This document shows positions 15,784 to 23,855 of a stretch of DNA of 35,180 bases, piece by piece. Source of the DNA: JAYPCI01 sp038124645 (GTDB taxonomy: Bacteria > Pseudomonadota > Alphaproteobacteria > Pelagibacterales > Pelagibacteraceae); the NCBI GenBank assembly GCA_038124645.1, contig JAYPCI010000014.1, forward strand, positions 1 to 35,180, given 5' to 3'. Within the stretch, counting starts at the first letter, position 1, and each line of letters begins with the position of its first letter. The position numbers and the translations under genes are program-made. The notes beneath the pieces are model-generated. The model did not search any database. It was given only the letters and a program-made list of their open reading frames with translations, and was not told the origin of the DNA.

Positions 15784-16557
15784 ATGATTATAATTAAAGA
15801 TAAATATACACTTAAAAATCTCATTAAGAACTCCATAGTGTCATTTGTCCCAACAATGGGTGGCCTACACAAAGGACATGAATACCTAATAAGACAAGCT
15901 AAGCAAAAATCAAAAAATATATTGGTCTCAATTTATGTTAATCCTAAACAATTTAATTCAAAATCAGATTTTAATAAGTACCCAAGAAATTTAAAAAAAG
16001 ATTTAAAAATTTTAAAAAGAAATAAAGTAAAATATGTCTTTTTACCGACGTATAATCAGATATTTAATTTTAGAACAATAAAACCAATATATTTATCAAA
16101 ATTTGCTAAAAAATTATGTGGTAAATATCGACCCGGACACTTCAGAGGAGTAATTAATGTAGTGAACAGATTTTTGGAAATAGTTAGTCCAAAGTATATT
16201 TTTTTAGGTGAAAAAGATTATCAACAACTTATTTTAATAAAAGAGCATATTAAAAAAAATAATATTAAAACTAAAGTAATTCCTTGTAAAACTATCAGGG
16301 AAGTAAACGGATTAGCTTATTCTTCAAGAAATAAAAGTCTGAGCAAAAGTCAATTTAATTTAGCAGGCATTGTTTTTAAAACTATTAAAAAAATGATGGG
16401 TAAAAATTCTCTAAAAGAAATAAAATTTCAACTAAACAAACTAGGTATCAAAAAAATCGATTATATTGAAAAAATTAAAATTAAAAACGAAACAAGATTA
16501 TTTATCGCTTACTATATCAGGCAAACTCGATTGATTGATAATATTAAATTAAACTAA
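15784..16557 (+). CDS. panC: Pantothenate synthetase (pantoate-beta-alanine ligase)
   Basis: PanC joins pantoate and beta-alanine with ATP, the last step to pantothenate and so to CoA. The 257-aa protein has Pro-Thr-Met-Gly-Gly-Leu-His-Lys-Gly-His (23-32, the HxGH nucleotide motif), Gly-Glu-Lys-Asp-Tyr-Gln-Gln, and Arg-Glu-Val-Asn-Gly-Leu-Ala-Tyr-Ser-Ser-Arg-Asn (the KMSKS-like region, with Asn in place of the usual Asp). It is about 25 residues shorter than E. coli PanC, mostly at the C-terminal dimerisation domain. panB is not adjacent. Its 3' end overlaps the convergent mgtE by 9 bp. Confidence 0.95.
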   Translation: MIIIKDKYTLKNLIKNSIVSFVPTMGGLHKGHEYLIRQAKQKSKNILVSIYVNPKQFNSKSDFNKYPRNLKKDLKILKRNKVKYVFLPTYNQIFNFRTIKPIYLSKFAKKLCGKYRPGHFRGVINVVNRFLEIVSPKYIFLGEKDYQQLILIKEHIKKNNIKTKVIPCKTIREVNGLAYSSRNKSLSKSQFNLAGIVFKTIKKMMGKNSLKEIKFQLNKLGIKKIDYIEKIKIKNETRLFIAYYIRQTRLIDNIKLN

Positions 16558-17928
16558 AAATATTATCGAGCCGATCCCTAAAAATGCTAGAAATCCAATC
16601 ACATCTGTAATCGTTGTAACAAATACACTTGAAGCTAATGCAGGGTCGATATTCATTTTTTTAAGTGTAACAGGAATTAAAATCCCAAATAAACCAGCCA
16701 CAATCATATTGACTATCATGGCAATACCAATCAACAAGGACAGTCTCATGTCTTTAAACCAAAGTTCCACAATAACAGCTGAGATAACTGCAAAAATAAT
16801 CCCGTTTAATACTCCAATAATAAATTCTTTTGAAATTACTTTGCCAATATTTCCTGATGATAATTCTTGGTTTGCAATAGCACGAATAGTAACTGCTAAA
16901 GTTTGCATACCTGCGTTACCTCCCATTGATGCTACAATTGGCATTAAAAATGCTAATGCCACCATTTGCTCAATAGAAGCACCAAATAAACTTATAACCC
17001 ACGTGGCAAGTAAAGCGGTAAAGAGATTAATCAATAACCAGTTAAATCTTTTTTTAGTTTTCATCATAACTGAGTCAGTAATTTCTTCATCACCTACCCC
17101 CGCTAATCTTAAAACGTCTTCTTCTGCTTCCTCCTGAACAACCGTAACAACGTCATCGGCGGTGATCATTCCTACTAATTTATTATTTTTATTTACAACT
17201 CCAGCAGAAACTAAGTTGTAATTTTCGAAAGCATGTCCTACCTCTTCTTTATCCATGTTGACTGAAATAAGAACTGGCATTTCACGCATGATAGAATTCA
17301 TTTTTGACTCTCGAGGAGTTCTTAAAACTCGCGATGATGGAACAATACCAATAGGTTTAAAATCATTGTCTACTACAAAAATTTCTAAAAATTCATCAGG
17401 TAGTTCTTTGCTTTCTCTTAGATAATCGATTGTTTGCCCTACTGTCCACTCGCTTGGAACTGCAGTAAATTCTCTTTGCATAATTCTGGCGGCAGAGTCT
17501 TCTGGGTAACTTAATCCCTCTTCTAATAAAAAACGATCTTTCGGTGGTAACTTGTCCAGTACTTGATCTTTTCTTGCTAATTCTAAATTAGATATTAATT
17601 TTAAAGCATCATCAGATTCTAATCTTTTAATTATTTTAGCAATAGCTTCTGAAGATAAGATTTGTAAAACTTCACTTTGAATAGACTCATTTAGCTCAAT
17701 ATAAATTTCTGGTTCTATCGTAAAAGCCTCAATTTCTATGAGTTTCGCACGGATCTCGCTTGATAAATTTTCAATTAAATTTGCGGTATCTGAAGGATGC
17801 AGTTCTTTTAAAGATTGATTGATAAAATGAGAGTCCTTAGCCTTAATCTTATCACTAAAGATAGTGATAAAATCTTTGTTAAAATCAAAGTTAACTTTTT
17901 TATTTCCTATAGACTTTAATAAACTCAT
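16549..17928 (-). CDS. mgtE: Mg2+ transporter/channel MgtE
   Basis: MgtE is an inner-membrane Mg2+ channel gated by cytosolic Mg2+. The 459-aa protein has the full architecture: an N-terminal MgtE_N superhelical domain (about 30-135), two CBS domains (about 140-265) that sense Mg2+, a connecting plug helix, and five transmembrane helices (about 285-459). The pore signature Ala-Ser-Met-Gly-Gly-Asn-Ala-Gly-Met-Gln and the pore aspartate in Thr-Thr-Ile-Thr-Asp-Val-Ile-Gly-Phe are intact. A TATAAT lies only 4 bases upstream of the ATG (17932-17937), too close to be a simple promoter for this start. Divergent from lipB across 59 bases. Confidence 0.96.
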   Translation of the reverse strand: MSLLKSIGNKKVNFDFNKDFITIFSDKIKAKDSHFINQSLKELHPSDTANLIENLSSEIRAKLIEIEAFTIEPEIYIELNESIQSEVLQILSSEAIAKIIKRLESDDALKLISNLELARKDQVLDKLPPKDRFLLEEGLSYPEDSAARIMQREFTAVPSEWTVGQTIDYLRESKELPDEFLEIFVVDNDFKPIGIVPSSRVLRTPRESKMNSIMREMPVLISVNMDKEEVGHAFENYNLVSAGVVNKNNKLVGMITADDVVTVVQEEAEEDVLRLAGVGDEEITDSVMMKTKKRFNWLLINLFTALLATWVISLFGASIEQMVALAFLMPIVASMGGNAGMQTLAVTIRAIANQELSSGNIGKVISKEFIIGVLNGIIFAVISAVIVELWFKDMRLSLLIGIAMIVNMIVAGLFGILIPVTLKKMNIDPALASSVFVTTITDVIGFLAFLGIGSIIFLV

Positions 17929-17972
17929 AAAATTATATTGTTATTTTCTGAGACTAATAGCTGATCTAATGT

Positions 17973-17978
17973 TAAAAT
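17973..17978 (+). promoter_or_regulatory. Possible lipB -10 element
   Basis: TAAAAT lies nine bases upstream of the lipB ATG, so transcription would start about three bases before the ORF. No clear -35 element is seen and there is no Shine-Dalgarno sequence. Weak on its own; listed because the same spacing recurs at ruvX, panC and the iron permease gene. Confidence 0.3.
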
Positions 17979-17987
17979 TCAAACTAA

Positions 17988-18593
17988 ATGAGTATAGAAT
18001 TTAAAATAAGCACCAAACCTGTTGAATATCCAAAAGCTTTGAGATTATTAGAAAACCGCGTAAATGATGTGCTAAATCAAAAAAAACCTGAATTAATATG
18101 GATATTAGAACATCCCTTAATTTATACTTCAGGCGTTAGAGCAAGTAAGCAAGATATTTTATCAGATAAAATCAAAATAATATCTACTAATCGAGGGGGC
18201 AAAATTACATTGCATAATAAAGGACAGAAAATAATTTATTTTGTATTAAATCTAAATAATCGAGGTAAAAATATTAGAACACTGATAACTAAAGTTGAAA
18301 ACGCCATTATAAAATTTCTTAAATTATATAATGTACAGGGTAAAGCTGACCGACAAAATATAGGGATTTGGGTTAAAGGAAACAAAATATCAGCTATTGG
18401 AGTTAGAGTAAAAAAATGGATTGCTTACCATGGATGCTCAATAAATATCGATAATAATTTAGCTGATTATAAAAAAATAAATCCATGTGGTCTGGACAAT
18501 AATAAAATTACCTCACTAGAAAAAGTTACCACTCTTAAAATTAAAAGTATAAATAAAAATTTAAAAGATTGTTTTTTAAAAGAATTTATTTAA
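17988..18593 (+). CDS. lipB: Octanoyl-[acyl carrier protein] transferase (lipoate biosynthesis)
   Basis: LipB moves octanoyl from ACP to the lipoyl domains of 2-oxoacid dehydrogenases and the glycine cleavage H protein. The 201-aa protein carries Arg-Gly-Gly-Lys-Ile-Thr-Leu-His-Asn-Lys-Gly-Gln (69-80, family pattern RGGx[V/I]T-H--GQ), Lys133 in Gly-Asn-Lys-Ile-Ser-Ala-Ile-Gly, and the catalytic Cys167 in Asn-Pro-Cys-Gly-Leu. Both catalytic residues of the Cys/Lys dyad are therefore present. lipA is not in the window. The 3' end overlaps the convergent pseudouridine synthase gene by 18 bp. Confidence 0.95.
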   Translation: MSIEFKISTKPVEYPKALRLLENRVNDVLNQKKPELIWILEHPLIYTSGVRASKQDILSDKIKIISTNRGGKITLHNKGQKIIYFVLNLNNRGKNIRTLITKVENAIIKFLKLYNVQGKADRQNIGIWVKGNKISAIGVRVKKWIAYHGCSINIDNNLADYKKINPCGLDNNKITSLEKVTTLKIKSINKNLKDCFLKEFI

Positions 18594-19490
18594 TTTAAAA
18601 TTATATTTTTTCAATAAATTCAAAAAATTCTCATCCGGTGAAATATAATAAGAATATTTACGTTCATTAATTTTAAATTTAAGTGAATAAGCATGTAGCA
18701 TTAAATGTTTAAAGTTAGAATTTTTATACTTAACGTTATACTTATTATCTCCGACTATTGGACAATCGCGAACCGCTAATTGTTTACGTAATTGGTGCTT
18801 TCTCCCGGTAATTGGATTTAATTCTAATAAAGAATACTTAGTATTGCTATCAAGAACATTAACTGTGGTTTCAGCTTTTTGAATTATTTGTCTGTTTTTT
18901 TCATAGTAGATAAGGTTATCTTTTAAATTTTTTTCATTGCTATTAAACTGGTTATTGCAAATCGCAAGATATGTCTTATGTATTTTACGTAATCTAAATA
19001 ATGAGGTAAATAATTGTGCGTACTTACGATTCTTTGCAAATAAGATGATGCCTGAAGTTTCTTTATCTAGTCTATGGACAATAAAAGGTTTGTCCTCACT
19101 AAAATATTTACTAGTTTTTAATATATCTACTAAATTTCTTAATGCTTTTGTTCCAGATTGAGTGGGTAGACCAGCAGGTTTGTTTAGAACTATAAAATTT
19201 TTATTATCTTCAACAACTTTTAATAGTTCATCTTGCTCAGCGGGACTTGAAACATATTTTTTTTTAAACTTGACGGTACGATTTTCAATATTTTCTAGAT
19301 TGAAAATTGTTATTTTATCTTGATATTTTACACGTATAGAGGAGGTTGTTTTTTTATCATTTAACTTAATTTTTTTAGTTCTAATAAACTTTTGTATTAA
19401 TGAATTTGGGATATCTTTAACTTGATTTTTAAACCATTTATCAATTCTTGTGTTGTCAAATTCTTTACTGACAACAAAAGTCTTAAACAT
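18576..19490 (-). CDS. RluC/RluD-family 23S rRNA pseudouridine synthase
   Basis: This 304-aa RNA-modifying enzyme has an N-terminal S4 RNA-binding domain (about 12-65) and a pseudouridine synthase domain with the motif His-Arg-Leu-Asp-Lys-Glu-Thr-Ser-Gly; Asp142 is the catalytic nucleophile. The Gly-Arg-Lys-His-Gln-Leu-Arg motif near residue 230 is also typical. RluC-type enzymes modify 23S rRNA uridines 955, 2504 and 2580; RluD modifies 1911, 1915 and 1917. The sequence looks closer to RluC by its position after rplQ, but I cannot fix the target. It starts 5 bases after rplQ and is probably co-transcribed with the ribosomal genes. Confidence 0.9.
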   Translation of the reverse strand: MFKTFVVSKEFDNTRIDKWFKNQVKDIPNSLIQKFIRTKKIKLNDKKTTSSIRVKYQDKITIFNLENIENRTVKFKKKYVSSPAEQDELLKVVEDNKNFIVLNKPAGLPTQSGTKALRNLVDILKTSKYFSEDKPFIVHRLDKETSGIILFAKNRKYAQLFTSLFRLRKIHKTYLAICNNQFNSNEKNLKDNLIYYEKNRQIIQKAETTVNVLDSNTKYSLLELNPITGRKHQLRKQLAVRDCPIVGDNKYNVKYKNSNFKHLMLHAYSLKFKINERKYSYYISPDENFLNLLKKYNFKLNKFF

Positions 19491-19495
19491 TTAAA

Positions 19496-19969
19496 TTATT
19501 TTTTAGATTTTTTTTTAGTAGTTTCTTTACTTTCAACAGCTGGAGGGGTTTTTGCTTTCTCAGCATTTTTTTCATCTACTTTTTTTGGAACATCCACTTT
19601 TTTTGCTTCTGGATTTCTATCCACTAGTTCAATAACTGCCATCGGGGCATCATCACCAGTTCGAAAACCAGCTTTCAACACTCTACAATAACCACCATTT
19701 CTTTTGCTGTATCTTCCAGACAGTTCATTAAAAACTTTATCTACTGATAATTTATTTTGTAATTTTGAAAAAAGTCTTTTTTTGTTACTTAAGTTACTCG
19801 TTTTACCGATTGTAATTACCTTATCAATCTGCGGCTTAAGTTCTTTTGCTTTGGGCAATGTAGTTATAATTTGTTCGTATTTAATTAAAGAATTAAGCAT
19901 GTTTTTAAACAAAGCTTTTCTATGTTCGCTAGTTCGATTTAACTTTCTATAACCTAATCTATGTCGCAT
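19496..19969 (-). CDS. rplQ: 50S ribosomal protein L17
   Basis: L17 sits on the large subunit near the polypeptide exit. The core begins Met-Arg-His-Arg-Leu-Gly-Tyr-Arg-Lys-Leu-Asn-Arg and includes the Gly-Arg-Tyr-Ser-Lys-Arg-Asn-Gly-Gly-Tyr-Cys-Arg segment. The 157 aa exceed the roughly 120-140 usual for bacteria, because of a low-complexity C-terminal tail of about 40 residues rich in Lys, Glu and Pro that is probably disordered. It is followed closely by the pseudouridine synthase gene and preceded by rpoA across 3 bases. Confidence 0.97.
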   Translation of the reverse strand: MRHRLGYRKLNRTSEHRKALFKNMLNSLIKYEQIITTLPKAKELKPQIDKVITIGKTSNLSNKKRLFSKLQNKLSVDKVFNELSGRYSKRNGGYCRVLKAGFRTGDDAPMAVIELVDRNPEAKKVDVPKKVDEKNAEKAKTPPAVESKETTKKKSKK

Positions 19970-19972
19970 AAA

Positions 19973-21004
19973 TTAATAATTATTATCTTCTAGTTTTTTT
20001 GATAATTCAGCAATATTGTCTGGAGGCCAGTTTGGTATTTCCATTCCTAAATATAATGACATCGTACTTAAAACCTCTTTAATCTCATTTAATGATTTTC
20101 TACCAAAGTTAGGAGTTCTTAACATCTCCGGTTCAGTTTTTTGAACAAGATCACCAATATAAATAATATTATCATTTTTAAGACAATTCATAGATCTTAC
20201 TGACAATTCTAATTCATCAACTTTTTTAAGTAGATTTTTGTTAAACTGAGGTTCAACGACTTTTGTTTCTTGAACTATTTCTTGCGGATCTTCAAAATTT
20301 ACAAAAATTCCTAATTGATCCTGAAAGATTCTAGCTGAATACGCGATGGCATCTTCTGCATCAACTGTGCCATTAGTCTCTACCGTCATTATCAGTTTAT
20401 CGTAGTCAAGTGCACTACCAGATCGTGTAGTGTCAACAGAGTATGAAACTTTTTTAACTGGACTAAATAAAGAGTCAATTGCAATTAAACCAAGTGGGCT
20501 ATCATCATTTTTGTTTTTATTTGCTGATACATAACCTTTCCCTGTGCTCACAATTAATTCCATATGAAAATTGGTATTTTCATCTAAATTACAAATTGTT
20601 TGTTCAGGGTTAAGAATTTCAACTTCAGGAACTAAAGTAATATCTTTTGCTTTTACTTCTTTTGGACCTTTTACATCTAATATAATTTTTTTATCTGTAT
20701 TTGAAGTAGATCTAATTGCTAAATTTTTAACATTCAATACAATGTCTGTGACATCTTCTCTAACACCTTTGATTGATGAAAACTCATGTAACACTCCATC
20801 AATTTGAATTGCTGTTACTGCAGCACCTTGAATAGAAGATAATAAAATTCTTCTTAGTGAATTTCCAATTGTAAGACCAAAACCTTTCTCTAAAGGTTCT
20901 GCAACTAATTTAGCAACTGCTTTATCATCGCTACTAGTAATATTAATTTTGTTGGGTTTAATTAAAGTTTTCCAATTTTTATCATTTATATTAATTTGAC
21001 TCAT
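19973..21004 (-). CDS. rpoA: RNA polymerase alpha subunit
   Basis: This 343-aa alpha subunit has an N-terminal assembly domain with the Gly-Asn-Ser-Leu-Arg-Arg-Ile-Leu-Leu-Ser-Ser motif (47-57). The C-terminal domain (about 260-330) holds the UP-element and activator contact Arg270 in Leu-Ser-Val-Arg-Ser-Met-Asn-Cys-Leu, equivalent to E. coli Arg265, and the helix-hairpin-helix Asn-Phe-Gly-Arg-Lys-Ser-Leu. It lies between rpsK and rplQ with no rpsD, the alphaproteobacterial arrangement. Confidence 0.98.
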   Translation of the reverse strand: MSQININDKNWKTLIKPNKINITSSDDKAVAKLVAEPLEKGFGLTIGNSLRRILLSSIQGAAVTAIQIDGVLHEFSSIKGVREDVTDIVLNVKNLAIRSTSNTDKKIILDVKGPKEVKAKDITLVPEVEILNPEQTICNLDENTNFHMELIVSTGKGYVSANKNKNDDSPLGLIAIDSLFSPVKKVSYSVDTTRSGSALDYDKLIMTVETNGTVDAEDAIAYSARIFQDQLGIFVNFEDPQEIVQETKVVEPQFNKNLLKKVDELELSVRSMNCLKNDNIIYIGDLVQKTEPEMLRTPNFGRKSLNEIKEVLSTMSLYLGMEIPNWPPDNIAELSKKLEDNNY

Positions 21005-21008
21005 TGAA

Positions 21009-21458
21009 TTATACTCTCCTTTTTTTTGGTGGTCGAACTCCGTTATGCGGCATTGGTGTCGTGTCGATAATAGAAGTAATTTTAAAACCTTTTGATTGTA
21101 ATGCTCTTAATGCAGTTTCTCTACCCGACCCTGGACCTTTAACTTGAACCGATAAACTTCTCATACCCATTTCATAAGCTTTCCCACCAGCATCGTCTGC
21201 TGCTACTTGCGCTGCGTATGGAGTCGATTTTCTAGATCCTTTAAAACCTTTAGAGCCAGCTGATGACCATGAAACAACGTTACCATTTTCATCAGCAATC
21301 GAGATAATTGTATTATTAAATGTCGAGTAAACAAATGCTTTTCCATTTAAAATATCTTTTTTAACTTTTTTGACTTTTTTAATTTTTGGTTTTTCAGTTT
21401 GTGTTGAAACTTTCTCGTCAGTTTTAGTTTGTTTATTTGATATTTTTTCTTTACTCAT
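21009..21458 (-). CDS. rpsK: 30S ribosomal protein S11
   Basis: S11 forms the mRNA platform of the small subunit. The conserved core (from about residue 36) includes Ala-Phe-Val-Tyr-Ser-Thr-Phe-Asn-Asn-Thr and Gly-Pro-Gly-Ser-Gly-Arg-Glu-Thr-Ala, and ends in Asn-Gly-Val-Arg-Pro-Pro-Lys-Lys-Arg-Arg-Val. The 149 aa are about 20 more than E. coli S11, from a lysine-rich N-terminal extension with no internal ATG that would remove it. Confidence 0.97.
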   Translation of the reverse strand: MSKEKISNKQTKTDEKVSTQTEKPKIKKVKKVKKDILNGKAFVYSTFNNTIISIADENGNVVSWSSAGSKGFKGSRKSTPYAAQVAADDAGGKAYEMGMRSLSVQVKGPGSGRETALRALQSKGFKITSIIDTTPMPHNGVRPPKKRRV

Positions 21459-21462
21459 TTAT

Positions 21463-21846
21463 TTATTTCTTTAATGGCGTTAATTTTTTGCCCGCAATGG
21501 CAATCGCTTTTCCTTTTCTTGTTCTAGCATTACAGTGAGTTCTTTGTCCTCGAACAGGTAATTTTTTTTTGTGTCTACTTCCACGATAAGTAGCTAAGTC
21601 TACAAGTCTTTTAATGTTCATAGAAACTTCTCTTCTTAAATCTCCCTCAACTTTATAATTAGCATCAATAAATTCTCTTATTTTTAGAACTTGATCTTCT
21701 GTGAGTTGATTTACTCGGGTCGTGGTGGAAATGTTTAATTTAGAACAAATTTTATTTGAGGTATTGAGACCAATACCATGAATATAAGTCAAAGCAACGT
21801 TGACTAACTTATTTTGCGGAATGTTAATACCGGCTATTCTGGCCAT
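21463..21846 (-). CDS. rpsM: 30S ribosomal protein S13
   Basis: S13 bridges the 30S head to the large subunit and contacts P-site tRNA. The 127-aa protein starts Met-Ala-Arg-Ile-Ala-Gly-Ile-Asn-Ile-Pro, has the helix-two-turn-helix around Tyr-Ile-His-Gly-Ile-Gly, and a basic tail with Arg-Gly-Gln-Arg-Thr-His-Cys-Asn-Ala-Arg-Thr-Arg-Lys-Gly. AGGA (21851-21854) lies 4 bases before the ATG. It is the first gene behind the promoter at 21873-21900. Confidence 0.98.
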   Translation of the reverse strand: MARIAGINIPQNKLVNVALTYIHGIGLNTSNKICSKLNISTTTRVNQLTEDQVLKIREFIDANYKVEGDLRREVSMNIKRLVDLATYRGSRHKKKLPVRGQRTHCNARTRKGKAIAIAGKKLTPLKK

Positions 21847-21872
21847 AGTTTCCTGGATTAATTATGGGCATA

Positions 21873-21900
21873 CTTATATGAGATTATCTCTCAAAGTCAA
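21873..21900 (-). promoter_or_regulatory. Internal promoter for rpsM-rpsK-rpoA-rplQ
   Basis: TTGACT (-35, 21895-21900) and TATAAG (-10, 21873-21878) are separated by 16 bases, each with one mismatch to consensus. The -35 hexamer overlaps the adk stop codon. A perfect 5-1-5 palindrome, GAGATTATCTC (21880-21890), fills the spacer and could be an operator. The predicted start near 21866 gives a leader of about 20 nt with a Shine-Dalgarno AGGA. Confidence 0.65.
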
Positions 21901-22547
21901 CCCCGTAACCCCTCAATATATTTGCTGATTTGTCCCATTATTTGCTTTATTTCTAAATTTCCATCCAGTTTTTTTACTATGCCAGAGCCTTCATAATGTT
22001 TAAGTATCGGCTCAGTTAAATTTTGATAGGTTTCATATCTAGACGTGACAACTTTTTCATTATCATCTTTTCTTTTTTGAAGATTGTCACCTTTGCAACA
22101 ATCTGTATTCGCCGGTGGAGGATTAAAAAATTCATTATAAATTTTTCCACATTTTTTACAAATGGCTCTACCTGTAATTCTTTTAATCACAGATTGTAGA
22201 GAAACTTCGAGACTTAAAACTAAATGTATTTTTTGATTAAACTTCTTTAAAAGTTTATCCAAACTCTGTGCTTGTTCAAGATTTCTAGGGTAGCCGTCAA
22301 AAATAATTTTATTTAAATATTGAGGATTAGAAACTATTGATTCAATTAGACTGTCAATAATGTCATTTGAAACTAATTTTCCTGCATTGACTATATTTTC
22401 TATTTTTTTTCCTAGTTCAGTTTTTTTAGATATCTCATTTCTTAATAAATCTCCCGTAGATAATTTAAAGAGCTGAAATTTGCTTACTAAAAAGTCTGAT
22501 TGCGTTCCTTTGCCAGCTCCCGGTGGTCCAAATAAAATAATATTCAT
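21897..22547 (-). CDS. adk: Adenylate kinase
   Basis: Adk interconverts ATP + AMP and 2 ADP in the cytosol. The 216-aa protein has the P-loop Gly-Pro-Pro-Gly-Ala-Gly-Lys-Gly-Thr (8-16), the AMP-site Asp-Gly-Tyr-Pro-Arg (84-88), and a long-type LID with cysteines at 130, 133, 150 and 151, which suggests a zinc-binding LID although the second pair is adjacent rather than CxxC. It lies between secY (5 bases upstream) and rpsM, as in many bacteria. Confidence 0.97.
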   Translation of the reverse strand: MNIILFGPPGAGKGTQSDFLVSKFQLFKLSTGDLLRNEISKKTELGKKIENIVNAGKLVSNDIIDSLIESIVSNPQYLNKIIFDGYPRNLEQAQSLDKLLKKFNQKIHLVLSLEVSLQSVIKRITGRAICKKCGKIYNEFFNPPPANTDCCKGDNLQKRKDDNEKVVTSRYETYQNLTEPILKHYEGSGIVKKLDGNLEIKQIMGQISKYIEGLRG

Positions 22548-22552
22548 GTAGG

Positions 22553-23851
22553 TTATTTACCAAACTTAGTTTTTCTTAACAGAGACTCGTATTGAGCGCT
22601 CATAATACGTGTTTGAATTTGATTAACTGTATCTAATGCCACAACTACAACAATCAAAATCGATGTTCCACCTAAGTAAAAAGGGATTGGATATTTTGAA
22701 ATTAAAAATTCAGGTAATAAACAAATAAATGCTAAATAAATAGAGCCAACTGTTGTCAATCTAATTAAAATTGTTTGAATGTATTCAGCTGTTCTATCAC
22801 CTGGTCTAATACCTGGAATGTAACCACCATATTTTCTTAAATTTTCAGATGTTTCTTTAGGGTTGAAAACTATCGATGTATAAAAAAAAGAAAAAAATAT
22901 AATACCTGATCCGTAAAGCAACATATAAAGAGGTTGCCCTTGGGTAAACATTGAAGAAATATTTAAAAAAGCATCTGACTCTGCTAAACCAAAATTAGTT
23001 AATGTAATTGGAAGTAAAAGTAGTGCTGAAGCAAAAATCGCTGGGATAACTCCTGCTGTATTCAATTTCAACGGCAAATAAGAAGACTCACCCCCATAAA
23101 CTTTGTTACCCACTTGTCTTCGTGGATAATTAATTAAAATTTTTCTTAACGCTCTTTCAAAAAAAACAATAAATAAAACTGTTAAGATTATTAAAACAAA
23201 TATTCCTACAATCATGACAGCCGATAGTGCCCCTGTTCGACCTAACTCAAATGTGGAAGCTAAAGCTCTTGGAATTTCTGCTACAATTCCCGAAAAGATA
23301 ATTAAAGAAATTCCATTTCCAATTCCATTTAAGGTAATTCTCTCACCTAACCACATTAAAAAAGTAGTACCAGCTACAAGTGTAACTGTAGTAATAAATC
23401 TAAAATATAAACCTGGATCAATTACAATGTTACCCGCGTTTTCTAAACCAACAGCAACACCGTATCCTTGAAAGGCTGCAATTAAAACTGTTCCGTATCT
23501 TGTGATTTGGGTGATTTTCTTTCTACCGATTTCACCTTGTTCTTTTAAATTTTTAAAATAATCTGATACTCCAGTTAATAATTGAACAATAATCGAAGAA
23601 GATATGTAAGGCATTATACCTAAAGCAAATATTGCCATTCTTTGCACTGCTCCACCTGAAAACATATTGAACATTCCCAATAAACCTTGTTGTTTAGTCG
23701 ACATGATTTGTTGTAGTGCTTGTGGATCTATCTCTGGTAGCGGAATATATGTACCTAATCGATAAATTGACAAAATTAATAATGTAAAAAGAATTCGTTT
23801 AGTTAAATCACTCGATGCTGATAATGAATTACCTAAATTTTCATTAGACAT
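22553..23851 (-). CDS. secY: Preprotein translocase subunit SecY
   Basis: SecY is the protein-conducting channel of the Sec translocon. The 432-aa protein shows ten hydrophobic helices and the family segments Tyr-Arg-Leu-Gly-Thr-Tyr-Ile-Pro-Leu-Pro (N terminus), Phe-Ala-Leu-Gly-Ile-Met-Pro-Tyr-Ile-Ser-Ser-Ser-Ile (helix 2) and Asn-Gly-Ile-Gly-Asn-Gly-Ile-Ser-Leu-Ile-Ile-Phe (helix 5 region). It follows rplO with a 4-base gap. Confidence 0.98.
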   Translation of the reverse strand: MSNENLGNSLSASSDLTKRILFTLLILSIYRLGTYIPLPEIDPQALQQIMSTKQQGLLGMFNMFSGGAVQRMAIFALGIMPYISSSIIVQLLTGVSDYFKNLKEQGEIGRKKITQITRYGTVLIAAFQGYGVAVGLENAGNIVIDPGLYFRFITTVTLVAGTTFLMWLGERITLNGIGNGISLIIFSGIVAEIPRALASTFELGRTGALSAVMIVGIFVLIILTVLFIVFFERALRKILINYPRRQVGNKVYGGESSYLPLKLNTAGVIPAIFASALLLLPITLTNFGLAESDAFLNISSMFTQGQPLYMLLYGSGIIFFSFFYTSIVFNPKETSENLRKYGGYIPGIRPGDRTAEYIQTILIRLTTVGSIYLAFICLLPEFLISKYPIPFYLGGTSILIVVVVALDTVNQIQTRIMSAQYESLLRKTKFGK

Positions 23852-23855
23852 AAGT

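Noticed and set aside
17932..17937. TATAAT as the mgtE promoter
   Set aside because: It is only 4 bases from the ATG, so transcription would start inside the start codon. It is probably chance in AT-rich sequence.
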